From Haematobia irritans (taxonomy: Eukaryota > Arthropoda > Insecta > Diptera > Muscidae), in contig NC_134399.1 of assembly GCF_050003625.1 (NCBI RefSeq), forward strand, positions 147,678,473 through 147,742,472: a stretch of DNA of 64,000 nucleotides. The letters run 5' to 3'. This document shows, piece by piece, positions 11,761 through 22,624 of the stretch; position 1 is the first letter of the stretch; every line of letters starts with the position of its first letter. The notes beneath the pieces were generated by a model. That model was given only the letters and a program-made list of their open reading frames with translations, was not told the DNA's origin and searched no databases. Made by a program: the position numbers and the translations under genes.

Positions 11761-12350
11761 ACGCCATCAGGCTATTTTAAGTGCAAATTTTGGACAATTA
11801 AATTTTACAAAATAACAGAAAATTAATAAAAAATTAAAAAAAAAATAGAAAATCCATAAAAAAGTAAAAAAATAATAATAATAAAAAAATAAATTTCATC
11901 CCCGCTGGGATTTGAATCTGTGCCGTTTGACTTTTTCGCTTCCATGGAAGTTCTTTTGAGAAGGGTTTGCAAATTACGAGAAGTTTTAATTTTTTGTTGA
12001 TTTTTAATGGAAAAAATATATTTATACGAAAATATATGCCGAAAATAAAAAATAAAAATGATGCATGACATAAAAAAATAATTTTTTAGAAAAATATTTG
12101 ATAAAAAAATTGCCGCTGTTGAACCTGCGTTTCTTATTTTTTCGTTCATACTAATAAAGAACATCTCGAGAAGCAATTATAATGTAATTCCTTGGTGTCG
12201 TATTACGAAGATATCACACACATTTGAATTGACCTTTCGACGCTTTATGTTCAATGGCGTTGGTGGCTGAGTGTGCTAAGGCGTTCTGTTATGGTGCCAG
12301 TAAACCCAGGTTCAATCCCTGGTCGGAGCGAAAAAGTTTTTCAAATTGTA
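11761..12350. other. AT-rich stretch with scattered tRNA-like B-box motifs
   Basis: Mostly A/T runs. Minus-strand B-box-like motifs GATTCAAATCCCAG (11905-11918) and GGTTCAACAG (12116-12125) are seen, followed by the better tRNA-like sequence at 12252-12331. No gene recognised. Confidence 0.35.
12252..12331 (+). repeat. tRNA-like sequence (pseudo-tRNA or SINE head)
   Basis: It has an A-box-like TGGCTGAGTGTGCTAAGG and a perfect T arm CCAGG-TTCAATC-CCTGG with B-box GGTTCAATCCC, followed by a T run. The acceptor stem pairs poorly and the anticodon arm needs several G-T pairs. It is more likely a tRNA-derived relic than a working tRNA gene. Confidence 0.5.
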
Positions 12351-12947
12351 ACAAGTAAGGAAAGTCTAAAGTCGGGCGGGGCCGACTATATTATACCCTA
12401 CACCACTTTGTAGATCTAAATTTTCGATACCATATCACATCCGTCAAATGTGTTGGGGGCTATATAAAGGTTTGTCCCAAATACATACATTTAAATATCA
12501 CTCGATCTGGACAGAATTTGATAGACTTCTCCAAAATCTATAGACTCAAGATTTAAGTCGGCTAATGCACTAGGGCGGAACACAATGTTAGTACAAAAAT
12601 ATGGGAAACATTTAAATCTGAAGCAATTTTAAGGGAACTTCGAAAAAGTTTATTTATGATTTATCGCTCGATATATATGTATTAGAAGTTTAGGAAAATT
12701 AGAGTCATTTTTACATCTTTTGGACTAAGCAGTGGCGATTTTACAAGGGAAATGTTGGTATTTTGACCATTTTTGTCGAAATCAGAAAAATATATATATG
12801 GGAGCTATATCTAAATATGAACCGATTTCAACCAAATTTGACACGCATAGCTACAATGCTAATTCTACTCCCTGTGCAAAATTTCAACTAAATCGGAGCA
12901 AAAAATTGGCCTCTGTGGGCAAATGAGTGTGAATCGGGCGAAAGCTA

Positions 12948-13880
12948 AAGGGTGATTTGTTAAGAGCTTGATAACTTTTTTTAAAAAAAAAACGCATAAA
13001 ATTTGCAAAATCTCATCGGTTCTTTATTTGAAACGTTAGATTGGTCCATGACATTTACTTTTTGAAGATAATTTCATTTAAATGTTGACCGCGGCTGCGT
13101 CTTAGGTGGTCCATTCGGAAAGTCCAATTTTGGGCAACTTTTTCGAGCATTTCGGCCGGAATAGCCCGAATTTCTTCGGAAATGTTGTCTTCCAAAGCTG
13201 GAATAGTTGCTGGCTTATTTCTGTAGACATTAGACTTGACGTAGCCCCACAAAAAATAGTCTAAAGGCGTCAAATCGCATGATCTTGGTGGCCAACTTAC
13301 CGGTCCATTTCTTGAGATGAATTGTTCTCCGAAGTTTTCCCTCAAAATGGCCATAGAATCGCGAGCTGTGTGGCATGTAGCGCCATCTTGTTGAAACCAC
13401 ATGTCAACCAAGTTCAGTTCTTCCATTTTTGGCAACAAAAAGTTTGTTAGCATCGAACGATAGCGATCGCCATTCACCGTAACGTTGCGTCCAACAGCAT
13501 CTTTGAAAAAATACGGTCCAATGATTCCACCAGCGTACAAACCACACCAAACAGTGCATTTTTCGGGATGCATGGGCAGTTCTTGAACGGCTTCTGGTTG
13601 CTCTTCACTCCAAATGCGGCAATTTTGCTTATTTACGTAGCCATTCAACCAGAAATGAGCCTCATCGCTGAACAAAATTTGTCGATAAACACATTTCGAA
13701 CCGAACACTGATTTTGGTAATAAAATTCAATGATTTGCAAGCGTTGCTCGTTAGTAAGTCTATTCGTGATGAAATGTCAAAGCATACTGAGCATCTTTCT
13801 CTTTGACACCATGTCTGAAATCCCACGTGATCTGTCAAATACTAATGCATGAAAATCCTAACCTCAAAAGAATCACCCTT
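12948..13880 (-). mobile_element. rosa-like (DD41D) Tc1/mariner element, internally deleted
   Basis: The element is bounded by terminal inverted repeats starting AAGGGTGATT and flanked by a TA duplication (12946-12947 and 13881-13882). It sits inside family B copy B2, so it is younger than that copy. Its 933 bp and damaged transposase make it non-autonomous. Confidence 0.88.
13055..13767 (-). pseudogene. DD41D Tc1/mariner transposase pseudogene
   Basis: The C-terminal 217 codons form an open catalytic domain. The first Asp is in FSDEAHFWLNGYV, the second in WFQQDGATCHTA, and the third in DLTPLDYFLWG. There are 41 residues between the second and third Asp, the spacing known from rosa-type elements. 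Upstream, TNEQRLQIIEFYYQNQCSVR is still readable in another frame. It then joins directly to the catalytic domain near 13683, so the DNA-binding part (roughly 130 residues by family expectation) is deleted with a frameshift. The expected start codon appears as ACG at 13765-13767. Not functional as a full transposase. Confidence 0.9.
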
Positions 13881-14327
13881 TATATATGGGAGCTATATCT
13901 AAATCTGAACCGATTTGGATGATATTTTGCAAGTTTTTCGAGACCCATAAAATATTCGGATGTACGGAATTTAAGGAAGATCGGTTCATATACACGCCAA
14001 TTATGACCAGATCGGTGAAAAATATATATGGCAGCTATATCTAAATCTGAACCGATTTTTTCCAAAATCAATAGGGATCGTCTATGAGCCGAAACAGGAC
14101 CCTATACCAAATTTTAGGACAATCGGACTAAAACTGCGAGCTGTACTTTGCTGTACATCAACAGACAGACGGACAGACAGACAGACGGACATCGCTAAAT
14201 CGACTCAGAATTTAATTCTAAGACGATCGGTATACTAAACGATGGGTCTCAGACTTTTCCTTCTTGGCGTTACATACAAATGCACAAACTTATTATACCC
14301 TGTACCACAGTAGTGGTGAAGGGTATA

Positions 14328-14605
14328 AAAATTAGACAATAGGAAAATAATAGTGTAATAAAACATATGGATGAAAAAAAAAGTGAAATTGGTTGAAAAA
14401 AATTTTTTTCGCTTTTTAAATTTCTTCATTCAAATTAACTTCCAGGGCACAACTTCTAAAGCAATGCAAAGGATCCAAAAAGGGAGTACTTCCATCCTAT
14501 GACAAGCCCATGTAAAATTCATTGGAGATGATCCAAGTTTGTACTACTTCCGGATCACAGATTGGGGATCCAAACTACTTTTTTGGAAGCTCTTTTTTGG
14601 CTGGG
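14328..14605. repeat. AT-rich spacer and right part of a C1 MITE
   Basis: 14437-14605 matches the right end of the C1 MITE at 16292 (CCTATGACAAGCCCATGT, ACTACTTCCGGATC, TTTTTTGGCTGGGT). The left end is missing. The SINE S2 starts at the very end of it. Confidence 0.7.
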
Positions 14606-14945
14606 TAGGTTATGTGGCAGCCCGATGTATCAGGCTCACTTAGAATATTCAGTCCATTGTGATACCACAGTGGTGAACTTCTCTCTTATCACTGAGTGCT
14701 GCCCGATTCCATGTTAAGCTCAATGACAAGGGACCTCCTATTTATAGCCGATTCCCAACGGCGTTCCACATTCCAGTGAAAGCACTTAGAGAAGCTTTGA
14801 AACCCTCAGAAATGTCACCAGCATTACTGAGGTGGGATAATCCACCGTTGAAAAACTTTTTGGTGTTCGGTCGTAGCAGGAATCGAACCCACGACCTTGT
14901 GTATGCAAGGCGGGTATGCTAACCATTGCACCACGGCGGCTCTCT
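14606..14945 (-). mobile_element. tRNA-derived SINE, near full length (S2)
   Basis: On the minus strand the head carries a pol III A box (TGGTGCAATGGTTAGCA) and B box (GGGTTCGATTCC) near 14940-14880. A body of about 230 bp and a tail CTGCCACATAACCTA at 14606 follow. About 340 bp, no coding capacity. It is closely similar to 30806-31145. Confidence 0.9.
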
Positions 14946-15084
14946 AATGCCGAAATACAAAATGCAACCCTCGTAAATTGAGAACTCTCATCTAAAAAAG
15001 AGCGCTTTCATAAGCAATAAGGAACTGCCTATTTCATATTTGTGGAACTGTTTCTGCTTATTATTTTCCTAATAACACGCTCTT
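14946..15084. other. Short spacer with a mariner-like 3' scrap
   Basis: The sequence AAATGCAACCCTCGTA near 14960 resembles the 3' terminal region of the second mariner subfamily (compare AAAGGCAATCCTTGTA at 26086). Otherwise nothing recognised. Confidence 0.3.
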
Positions 15085-15345
15085 TATACCCTGCGCCACA
15101 TTATGGAACAAGGTATCATAAGCTAGTGCTTATGTTTGCAACACCCAAAAGGAGACAACATAGACACATGGTGACGATCTGAGCAATAATGCTCAGAGCC
15201 GGCTCCAGATTCGATAAAGCCATGTCCGTCGGTCCGTCTGTCTGTGAACAAATTTGTTTGATCAAAGTTTACGTCGCAGTTTTAGTCTAATCGACTTTAA
15301 ATATGGATTGGACAAGACAGAATATCTGTATGAGATCTCGCCTAC
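15085..15345 (+). mobile_element. Family B 5' fragment (B3)
   Basis: Hairpin ATACCCTGCGCCACATTATGG and module ATTCGATAAAGCCATGTCCG match the first ~250 bp of copy B1. It stops before any internal unit. Confidence 0.75.
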
Positions 15346-15611
15346 GAAATTCTTAATTAAACATTCATTTATTGACTCCAATATTCTGGGGTCCTAAATG
15401 TATTGTGAAACATTTTTTTTGCAGTTTACGAAGAATGGACCTTATGGCACGACCGGAGACCAACGAGCCGGTTGGCTCAGCAAGCGTACTTCCAAAGAAG
15501 TCAAATACTGCCCAGAAATTTTACCCATCATTATCGTCTTCTGGGATAACATACAATAAGTCGACATGAGGCGGTTGCGATACGAGTCTTAGTGTCAATC
15601 TAACTTACACT
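15346..15611. other. Unassigned stretch with a small open frame
   Basis: A 65-codon open frame at 15372-15569 (+) has no recognised domain. The interval is less AT-rich than its surroundings (15430-15480). No call is made. Confidence 0.25.
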
Positions 15612-15948
15612 GAAAAAAATATTCACATGATATTAAAGATCACGCAACCTAAATTTTAGGATGAGCAATTTACAAAATACTAAAGACAAATTTCTTTAAA
15701 ATAATGAAATTTTAATTAAAATAAAGTATATAATCTTTGCTTCAAATTCATTAAATTTAGGACACACATTCTGTTAATTTACGTGTCTTTGAACTAAGTC
15801 AAATTTTCCTTAAAGTAAAGAAGCACATTTTTGGTTTTAATAAATCGTCTTTAACTGAAATATTGAATTTTTAGATTTTTTTGAAGATAAAAACACTTCA
15901 AATATAGGCTAAGACTTATTTTAAAAATTTAGAAATATTGGTTCAAAG
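15612..15948 (+). repeat. CACTGAAAAAA-type MITE (family E), right end lost
   Basis: It begins TA-CACTGAAAAAAATATT, the family E terminus, followed by AT-rich sequence with recurring AAAGAC/GTCTTT motifs. The right terminus is replaced by the family A copy at 15949. Confidence 0.6.
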
Positions 15949-17644
15949 TGTTTATACCCTCCACCATAGGATGGGGGGTATATTAACTTTGCCATTCCGT
16001 TTGTAACACGTCCGTCCGTCTGTTGACATCACGCTAACTTCCGAACGAAACAAGCTCTCGACTTGAAACTTGGCACAAGTAGTTGTTATTGATGTAGGTC
16101 GGACGGTATTGCAAATGGGTGATATCGGATCACTTTTATGTGTAGCCCCCATATAAAAGGGCCCCCAGATTTGACTTGCAGAACCTATAGGAGAAGCATA
16201 TTTCACCCGATCTGGCTAAAATTTGGTACATGATGATGGTATATGGTCCTTAACAACCTTGCAAAAATTCGTCCACATCGGTCTATAATTACCCAGCAAA
16301 AAAATTTGGAAGTTCTTCCAAAGGCACAACTTTAAAAGCACTTCCAGAAGATGCACTCCAAATGATGTTCTTTATTTTAACTACCCAGGAAGTTCTTTTA
16401 ATACAATTTTTTATAACTCGTTTTTTTCATACTTTTAATGGGTAATTTTAACTTTTTTTGTTTCAAATAGGTTAAAAACAGAGTAAGAATTCATAAAATG
16501 GTACAAATCGTTTAAATTTTGTCGAAAAATATGCTAAATCCAATCTGAAAAAATGGTGAATTTTTGAAAATATTTTAGGTCAAACGTTTCTGATAAGCTT
16601 TAGAATCCATTAAAAATTAAAAAAAAAAATAAAATTATTTATTTGACAATATATCACAGAATTTTTTTAATTTACATCCAAACCATTGAATTCGGATCAC
16701 ATCTAAAGAAGTGATGCAAATTCATTTCGACGGCTGTTGAAATGGAGGACTTCCGTCCTATGACAAGCCCATGTTAAATTCATCGCTTTTGCACCACTTC
16801 CGGATCCAAAAAGAACATTTTCATTACTTTTTTGGCGACGCTTTTTTTGCTGGGTATATATAGCCCCCATATAAAACGATCACCAGATTTGGCTTGCAGA
16901 GCCTATAGGAGAAGCATATTTCATCCGATCTGGCTAAAATTTGGTACATGGTGATGGTATATGGTCCTTAACAACCTTGCATAAATTGGTCCACATCGGT
17001 CCATAATTATATATAGCCCCCATATAAACCGAACCCCCCGATTTGGCTTGCTCCTAAGAGAAGCAAATTTTATCCGATCCGGCTGAAATTTGGTACATGG
17101 TGTTAGTATATGCTCTCTAATGACCATGCAAAAAATGGTCCACATCGGTCCATAATTATATATAGCCCCCATATAAACCGATGACCAGATTTGACCTCCG
17201 GAGCCTCTTGGAAGACTAAAATTTATCTGATTCAGTTGAAATTTGGTACGTGGTGTTAATATATGGCCTCAAACACCCACGCAAAAATTGGTCGAAATCG
17301 GTCCATAATTATATATAGCCCCCATATATAAACCGATCCCTTGATTTGACCTCCGGAGCTCCTGGGAAGAGCAAAATTCATCCGATTCGGTTGAAATTTG
17401 GTATGTGATGTTAGTATATGGTATCCAACAACCATGCAGGAATTGGTTAATATCAGTCCATAATTATATATAGCTCCCATATAAACCGATCGGCAGATTT
17501 GACCTCCGGTGCCTTTTGGAGAAGCAAAATTCATCCGATCTGGTTGAAATTTGGTACGTGGTGGTAGTATATGATATTTAACAACGATGTGAAAAGTGGT
17601 CCATATCAGTCCATAATCATTTATAGCCCCATATAAACCGATCC
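15949..17644 (+). mobile_element. Family A element (copy A3), 3'-truncated, with a nested MITE
   Basis: It starts TTTATACCCTCCACCATAGG. The GTCC run is shortened (16012-16022). Six or so ~150-bp units follow, each with TAATTATATATAGCCCCCAT. The 3' hairpin end is missing: it stops at 17644 against a family E fragment. A C1 MITE lies at 16292-16854 within one unit. Confidence 0.82.
16292..16854 (+). mobile_element. C1 MITE with CCCAGCAAAAAAA ends, TA duplication
   Basis: It has terminal inverted repeats CCCAGCAAAAAAA and TTTTTTTGCTGGG and a TA duplication (16290-16291, 16855-16856). The host family A unit is continuous once it is removed. 563 bp, AT-rich, no open frame. TA duplication and short inverted ends point to mobilisation by a Tc1/mariner-type transposase. 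Confidence 0.88.
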
Positions 17645-17796
17645 CGGCTTCATTGAAAAGTTTATCGACTTTTGGACAAGGAAAAAAACTTTATATTAGA
17701 GAAATGCGTCTTCTATGCTAAGAAAAATTTGCATTCGTATTTTAAAGGCATAAAATCTTTGACCTCGCAACAATATTTTTTTCAGTGAGTGTAGAG
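17645..17796 (+). repeat. Family E MITE, right-end fragment
   Basis: Matches the last 150 bp of the copies at 36783 and 48549 (TTATCGACTTTTGGACAAGG, GCATTCGTATTTTAAAG), ending in TTTTTTTCAGTGAGT. Confidence 0.75.
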
Positions 17797-18284
17797 TATA
17801 AATATGCAGAGAAGAAAAACTAAAGCATTGAACTTTCTTTTATCTCCACACCAAGACTATGTATCGTAAACATGAATTTGGAATTTTGCAGATTATTTGA
17901 GTGAACTAGGAAAATATGCCAGGAATGTTTAAATGAATATTTGTAGATGCATAAAAGCATTCACTAATATTCATATGTTTCAAATGGTTGAATGGATTTT
18001 ATTCCGGTATCCAAACACGATAGTTTGCATGTACTCTTAAAACTCCTGCACATATACAATACAATATTATAACGAGAGCATTATATAAAGGTTAAAAGTT
18101 TGTGGCTTTTATATATCTCTATGACCTGCTGAATATTGAATTTGACTCATATACATGTATGTATATGTGGTGAATACATATGCAATCGCTTACGCACAAT
18201 TTTCTTATTGCACATCCGTATCCTCAGATACATATGGGTCAACTAAAAATCTACGCCCAGAAATGGTAGGTGGGAAATGAAGGA
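17797..18284. other. Unique AT-rich stretch, nothing recognised
   Basis: No repeat family or coding region recognised. Confidence 0.3.
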
Positions 18285-18690
18285 CCACCCTGCGACCCAT
18301 TGTTTAGTATACTGATCGTCTTTCAATAAAATTCTGAGTCGATTCAACTGTGTCCGTCTGTCTGTTGTTGAATTTTTGTGTGCAAAGTACAGCTCGCAGT
18401 TTAAGTCCGATCGCCATCAAAATTGGCAAAGGGTCTTACATTATCTTAAAGACTATCTCTATTTATCTTACAGAAAGTCGGTTCAGATTCAAATATAACT
18501 GCCATATATATTTACCGCCGATCTGATTGACATATTTATCAGCCGATGTTCGTTAAATTTCATACATCCAAATGTTTTCTGAGTCTCCTAAACTACGCAA
18601 AATAAAATATCTTTAAAAATCTGTTTGTAAGGAGTACCCTATATAAAGACACACACACACCCTTTGAATCCTCCATGCGGGTATAAAGTT
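18285..18690 (+). mobile_element. Family B remnant (B4)
   Basis: It keeps the GATCGTC..AATAAAATTCTGAGTCGATT..GTGTCCGTCTGTCTG module, GTGTGCAAAGTACAGCTCGCAG, and one unit with GCCATATATATTTACCGCCG. Both terminal hairpins are degraded. A short CA run lies at 18651-18662. Confidence 0.75.
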
Positions 18691-20026
18691 AAAACAAAAT
18701 TCCACAGAAAAATGCATTTAGCATGAAAATTATTTTAGGTAAATAGTTTGTTCCCAATAAACTTTTCTTTCACAATCTCCCTTTAAGGGGAAAAAGTATT
18801 GCTTTTGCTCAAGTTGGTAGTGCTACGAGTAAAGCGAAGAAGTTCTTCGTACTTTAACAGACAGCCACAAAAAGGATTTCTACTTTTTTTTGTTTTTGAA
18901 CAATGTTTGTCCTCTTTATTTTATTATTATCCCATAAAAGAAAATAGCAAAAGCGACCAAATACCAATTTCTCAAGCATCTATGCCACACGTTTCGAAAT
19001 GAGGTGAACAATGAAGTGCTCTTCTTTGACAGAAAACTAAAACCGAGAAAGAAAACAAGTTTCTTGCAAAGTTTTAAAATTTATTACAGCCATACGAATA
19101 GTTGCTAGTTTAGCTATTTTCGTCTATCTTGGCCAAAATACCTATCTATCAGTAAATGGTTTATATAAAGCTACCATGGAATTTTGTATGAATTTCTAAT
19201 ATTAATTTTACTCTAAAGATATACGCATATAAATTCTTTGTAAATTCCTTGCTATATAAGAGCAATTTTATTATTATTATTTCTATGAGGATAATATTTA
19301 CTTACCTACATATACGTTTAAGTGCATTTATTGGCGAAAGTATGTTGGAAAATTTACATAATGGTCATTAATTCAGAGTCACACTTTTGTGAAAGTAAAT
19401 TCTAAGGATGTGATAGAAAATGTTCTACTCCTTAAGTCGTTTGTTGAGAAATTGAAATTGTTTGTAATAATATTTGAAAATGCAAATAATAGTTGTCCAT
19501 TTTTGGGCGTTTGATATTGGTATGGCAAACATTTGCCCTACAAATTAAAATAGAATCAAGTGAGAAAAGCCAGCAATAATTGGATGGTTTCAATGGTAAT
19601 AACTAAAAGTACCCATATGAGCATTTAGCTAATGTGGATACATAATGAACTGAATAGTCTAAGTGAGTCTATGACTACTCTTCGGTTTAGGGTATGACTA
19701 CATTTCGGTTTAGGATATCAAAAGTGATTTAATTTAGTTTTTGGTAGGAAGTTGGAAGAAGTTGATGCATTCGTATTTTAGAACAATTGTTGATTCAACG
19801 CTGATCTCGAAATAACGTCATGCTTGTTTCAAAGATATGAGACTGTATTGCATGAACTGTTTGGTTTTTTTAAAGCCTTTTATCAGTCAATGCATAAACT
19901 TCCGCATAAAGAATAGATTTCTCACTTTTTCTTTGGAAAAACCCTAATTTTTGCTGAAGGCAATAGCAAAACATTGGGGTCTTTTACTACTATATGCTGT
20001 TGTGGTCATGGGGCCAGCATATCATC
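18691..20026. other. Mostly unique stretch with a LINE-tail remnant
   Basis: No gene recognised. 19600-19680 resembles the last ~90 bp of the LINE at 43327 (ACTAAAAGTACCCATATG, GAACTGAATAGTCTAAGTGAG). It may be another 5'-truncated LINE 3' end without its CCTAACC tail. Confidence 0.4.
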
Positions 20027-20361
20027 TACACGCAAAGAAAAAAACGTTTGGAAAACGTGTACCGAAAACGTTTTTCTTTTGTTAGAGTTTTTTGAATTGC
20101 TTCGAAAATTTTAAACTTTTATCACCAAACAAATTCGTTTGTTACAAAATTTTTACTTTTTCAATAAAAAAAGTTATTTTTGAAACAACAACACAGTCCA
20201 TTTCGTTTATATCAAACACTGTTCTTTTCTGACTTTAGGTCTTTAATAAGACACATTTTACAGTTCAAAATTAATTATACTACAATGTAATGTTGAACAT
20301 TTTTTCGGAATCTTCCGAACATATCCGGAATATATGTAAAAAAACCAAAAAAAAAAACTTT

Positions 20362-20441
20362 GGCCGTAGCAGGGATCGATCCAACGACCCTTGGCATGCA
20401 AGTCGGACGTATCAACCACTGCTCCACGGTGCCAAACTAAA
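20362..20441 (-). repeat. tRNA-like sequence, minus strand
   Basis: On the minus strand an A-box-like TGGAGCAGTGGTTGATACG precedes a B-box-like TGGATCGATCCC. The 3' flank runs into an A/T homopolymer region. Stem pairing is imperfect, so it is a tRNA-derived promoter or relic rather than a normal tRNA gene. Confidence 0.6.
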
Positions 20442-20548
20442 TGTTGGTTTCTATTAAATAAACTTTGTTTATTCGGTTCGTGGGCGCCGCAAGCTATGCT
20501 ACATAAATATAACTTATATGGATATTTATCTATTGATGACCATAACAG

Positions 20549-20622
20549 GTACATAGCTCAGTGGTTAGTGTGTTGGCTTACAAAGTGCATGGTCCGCGGT
20601 TCGATTCTCCGTCCAGGCAAAA
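20549..20622 (+). repeat. tRNA-like sequence, plus strand
   Basis: A-box-like TAGCTCAGTGGTTAGTG and B-box GGTTCGATTC are correctly spaced and followed by A/T-rich sequence. The acceptor stem does not pair well. Its 5' end faces the other tRNA-like unit across about 107 bp, so transcription from the two would diverge. Confidence 0.6.
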
Positions 20623-20937
20623 GGTAAAAAAATTTTAAAAATTTATAAAATCGTATAATTTCTTCTACATTGTTGGTATTACAAGAAAAAGGTGTTAAGA
20701 ACTAAAAAACCTCGTGTGAGGAAAGATGTGAGGGAAAATGCAATTAGCAAGAAAACAATGTTTTTTTAGTTTGTCTTTATGAAATTGTTTTTACATCCTG
20801 GAAAAGAATAAACGTTTATCACCAAATGTATATACTTTTCTTCCAAATACACTTCCTTACAGCGAAAAGCAAATGAGAAACGAATTTGATTTGTCTAAAA
20901 TTTCGTTTGGGAGGAAAGAATTATTTTTTTGCGTGTA

Positions 20938-21268
20938 GAGGCACTAAATCGGTGCTATCGCAGCAGCTATCGGGCATCTCCGGTATCTCAGCAGTATATT
21001 CGCGTATCCTGCGAATCCAACAGACCTGACACCAACTTAACTCTGGACTTATCCAGTAGTGGCAGCTTCCTTCCTTGAACTAGATGGTGATGCTTAAAAT
21101 GTCAAACTCAATATAATTGTTTTGTCGTTTCCTATCTTCACTTATTTGTAAATACGTATATATCCAATAATAGCAGAGCAATCAACCACTGTGTTGAAAG
21201 AAGGACACAAGAACTGTGCGGTTGATCTAGAGTATAATCCACTGGTGAAAAACAAGAAATTTGAGCAG
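20938..21268. other. Unique stretch, nothing recognised
   Basis: No repeat family or coding region recognised. Confidence 0.3.
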
Positions 21269-22624
21269 GAAACAAGTATATACGGCCGTAAGTTCGTGCG
21301 TAGAAACTTCTATGAAAGACTGTCATCCACAATCGAATTAATTGGGTTGCGGTATCTTAAAACTTCTTAACATGGTTTTCTAAATTGTGAGTTAGTCTAT
21401 ACGTGGTATATATTAGACAAAAAGGTATGTATAGGTAATAAAATAATTACGAATCGATATGGACTTTTGCACGGTACGTAGAGAGTCAGAATTGAAATAT
21501 GGGGGTCGCTTATATGTTTTCTATATACAATTATGAACTTGATGTGGACCAATTTTTATGTGATTGGGGATCGATTTATCTGAGGGCTATATATAACTAC
21601 AGGCCGATATGGACCTAGTTAGGCATGGTTGTTAACGGCCATATACTAGCACAATGTACCAAATTTCAACTGACTCGGATGAAATTTGCTGCTCCAAGAG
21701 GTTCCAAAACCAAATCTCGGGATCGGTTTATATGAGGGCTATATATAATTATGGACTGATATGAACCAATTCCTGCATGGTTGTTGGATACCATATACTA
21801 ACATCACGTACCAAATTTCAACCGAATCGGATGAATTTTGCTCTTCCAAGGGGGAGGTCAAAATTGGGGACCGGTTTATATGGGGGCTATATATAATTAT
21901 GGACCGATTTCGACCAATTTTTGCATGGGTGTTTGAGGCCATATATTAACACCACGTACCAAATTTCAACTGAATCAAATGAATTTTGGTCTTCCAAGAG
22001 GCTCCGGAGGTCAAAACTGGTGATCGGTTTATATGGGGGCTATATATAATTATTGACCGATATAGACCAATTTTTGCGCAGCTGTTAGACACCAAATATT
22101 TACACCATGTACCAAATTTTCAGCCGGATCGGATGAAATTTGCTTCTCTCAGAGGTTCCGCAAGCCAAATCGGGGGATCGGTTTATATGGGGACTATATA
22201 TAATTATGGACCGATATGGACCAATTTTTGCATGGTTATTAGAGATTATATGGTGACACCATGTACCAAACTTCAGCCGGATTGGATGAATATTGCTTCT
22301 CTTAGAGTCCCCGCAAGCCAAATTTGGGGGTCCGTTTATATGGCGGCTATACGTAAAAGTGGACCGATATGGCCCATTTGCAATAACGTCTGACCTATAG
22401 CAATAACAACTACTTGTGCCAAGTTTCAAGTCGATAGCTTGTTTCGTTCGGAAGTTAGCGTGATTTCAACAGACGGACGGACGGACGGACATGCTGAGAT
22501 CGACTCAGAATTTCACCACGACCCAGAATATATATACTTTATGGGGTCTTAGAGCAATATTTCGATGTGTTACAAACGGAATGACAAAGTTAATATACCT
22601 TCCATCCTATGGTGGAGGGTATAA
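21269..22624 (-). mobile_element. Family A element (copy A4)
   Basis: On the minus strand it starts at the hairpin near 22620 (CCATCCTATGGTGGAGGGTAT on plus). The GTCC run is at 22475-22492 and about five ~150-bp units follow (21735, 21882, 22037, 22190). It ends in the TATATACGGCCGTAAGTTCG block at 21275. A small deletion removes the inner part of the 3' hairpin and the inverted ATACCC motif. Confidence 0.85.

Larger units (their letters stand above)
12351..14327 (-). mobile_element. Family B element (copy B2), interrupted by a DD41D transposon
   Basis: On the minus strand it starts at the hairpin near 14327 (ATACCCTTCACCAC/GTGGTACAGGGTAT) and has the GAGTCGATTTAGCGATGTCC module near 14200. 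It ends with AGTCGGCCCCGCCCGACT and TTTCCTTACTTG near 12351. Removing 12948-13880 restores continuity of a normal ~150-bp unit. Confidence 0.88.
20029..20935. mobile_element. TA-flanked inverted-repeat element carrying two tRNA-like sequences
   Basis: The ends CACGCAAAGAAAAAAACG and ATTATTTTTTTGCGTG form a short terminal inverted repeat. TA occurs on both sides (20027-20028, 20936-20937). The two arms share AAACG/CGTTT and TTATCACCAAA motifs in partial fold-back. The centre holds two tRNA-like units in divergent orientation. 907 bp, no convincing protein. The CACRCA start and TA flank match the MITE at 37678. Confidence 0.65.

Noticed and set aside
12252..12331. A functional tRNA gene
   Set aside because: The acceptor stem has a mismatch and several G-T pairs and the anticodon arm is weak; kept only as a tRNA-like sequence.
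14880..14943. A functional tRNA gene on the minus strand (also 31080-31143)
   Set aside because: The boxes belong to the head of the SINE family, which continues with a constant non-tRNA body and a LINE-type tail.
21986..22393. Open frames of about 110-135 codons with YMGAIYNYGPIWTNF-like text, present throughout the window
   Set aside because: They are translations of the ~150-bp family A unit, in copies with different stops, and the minus-strand versions are equally long.
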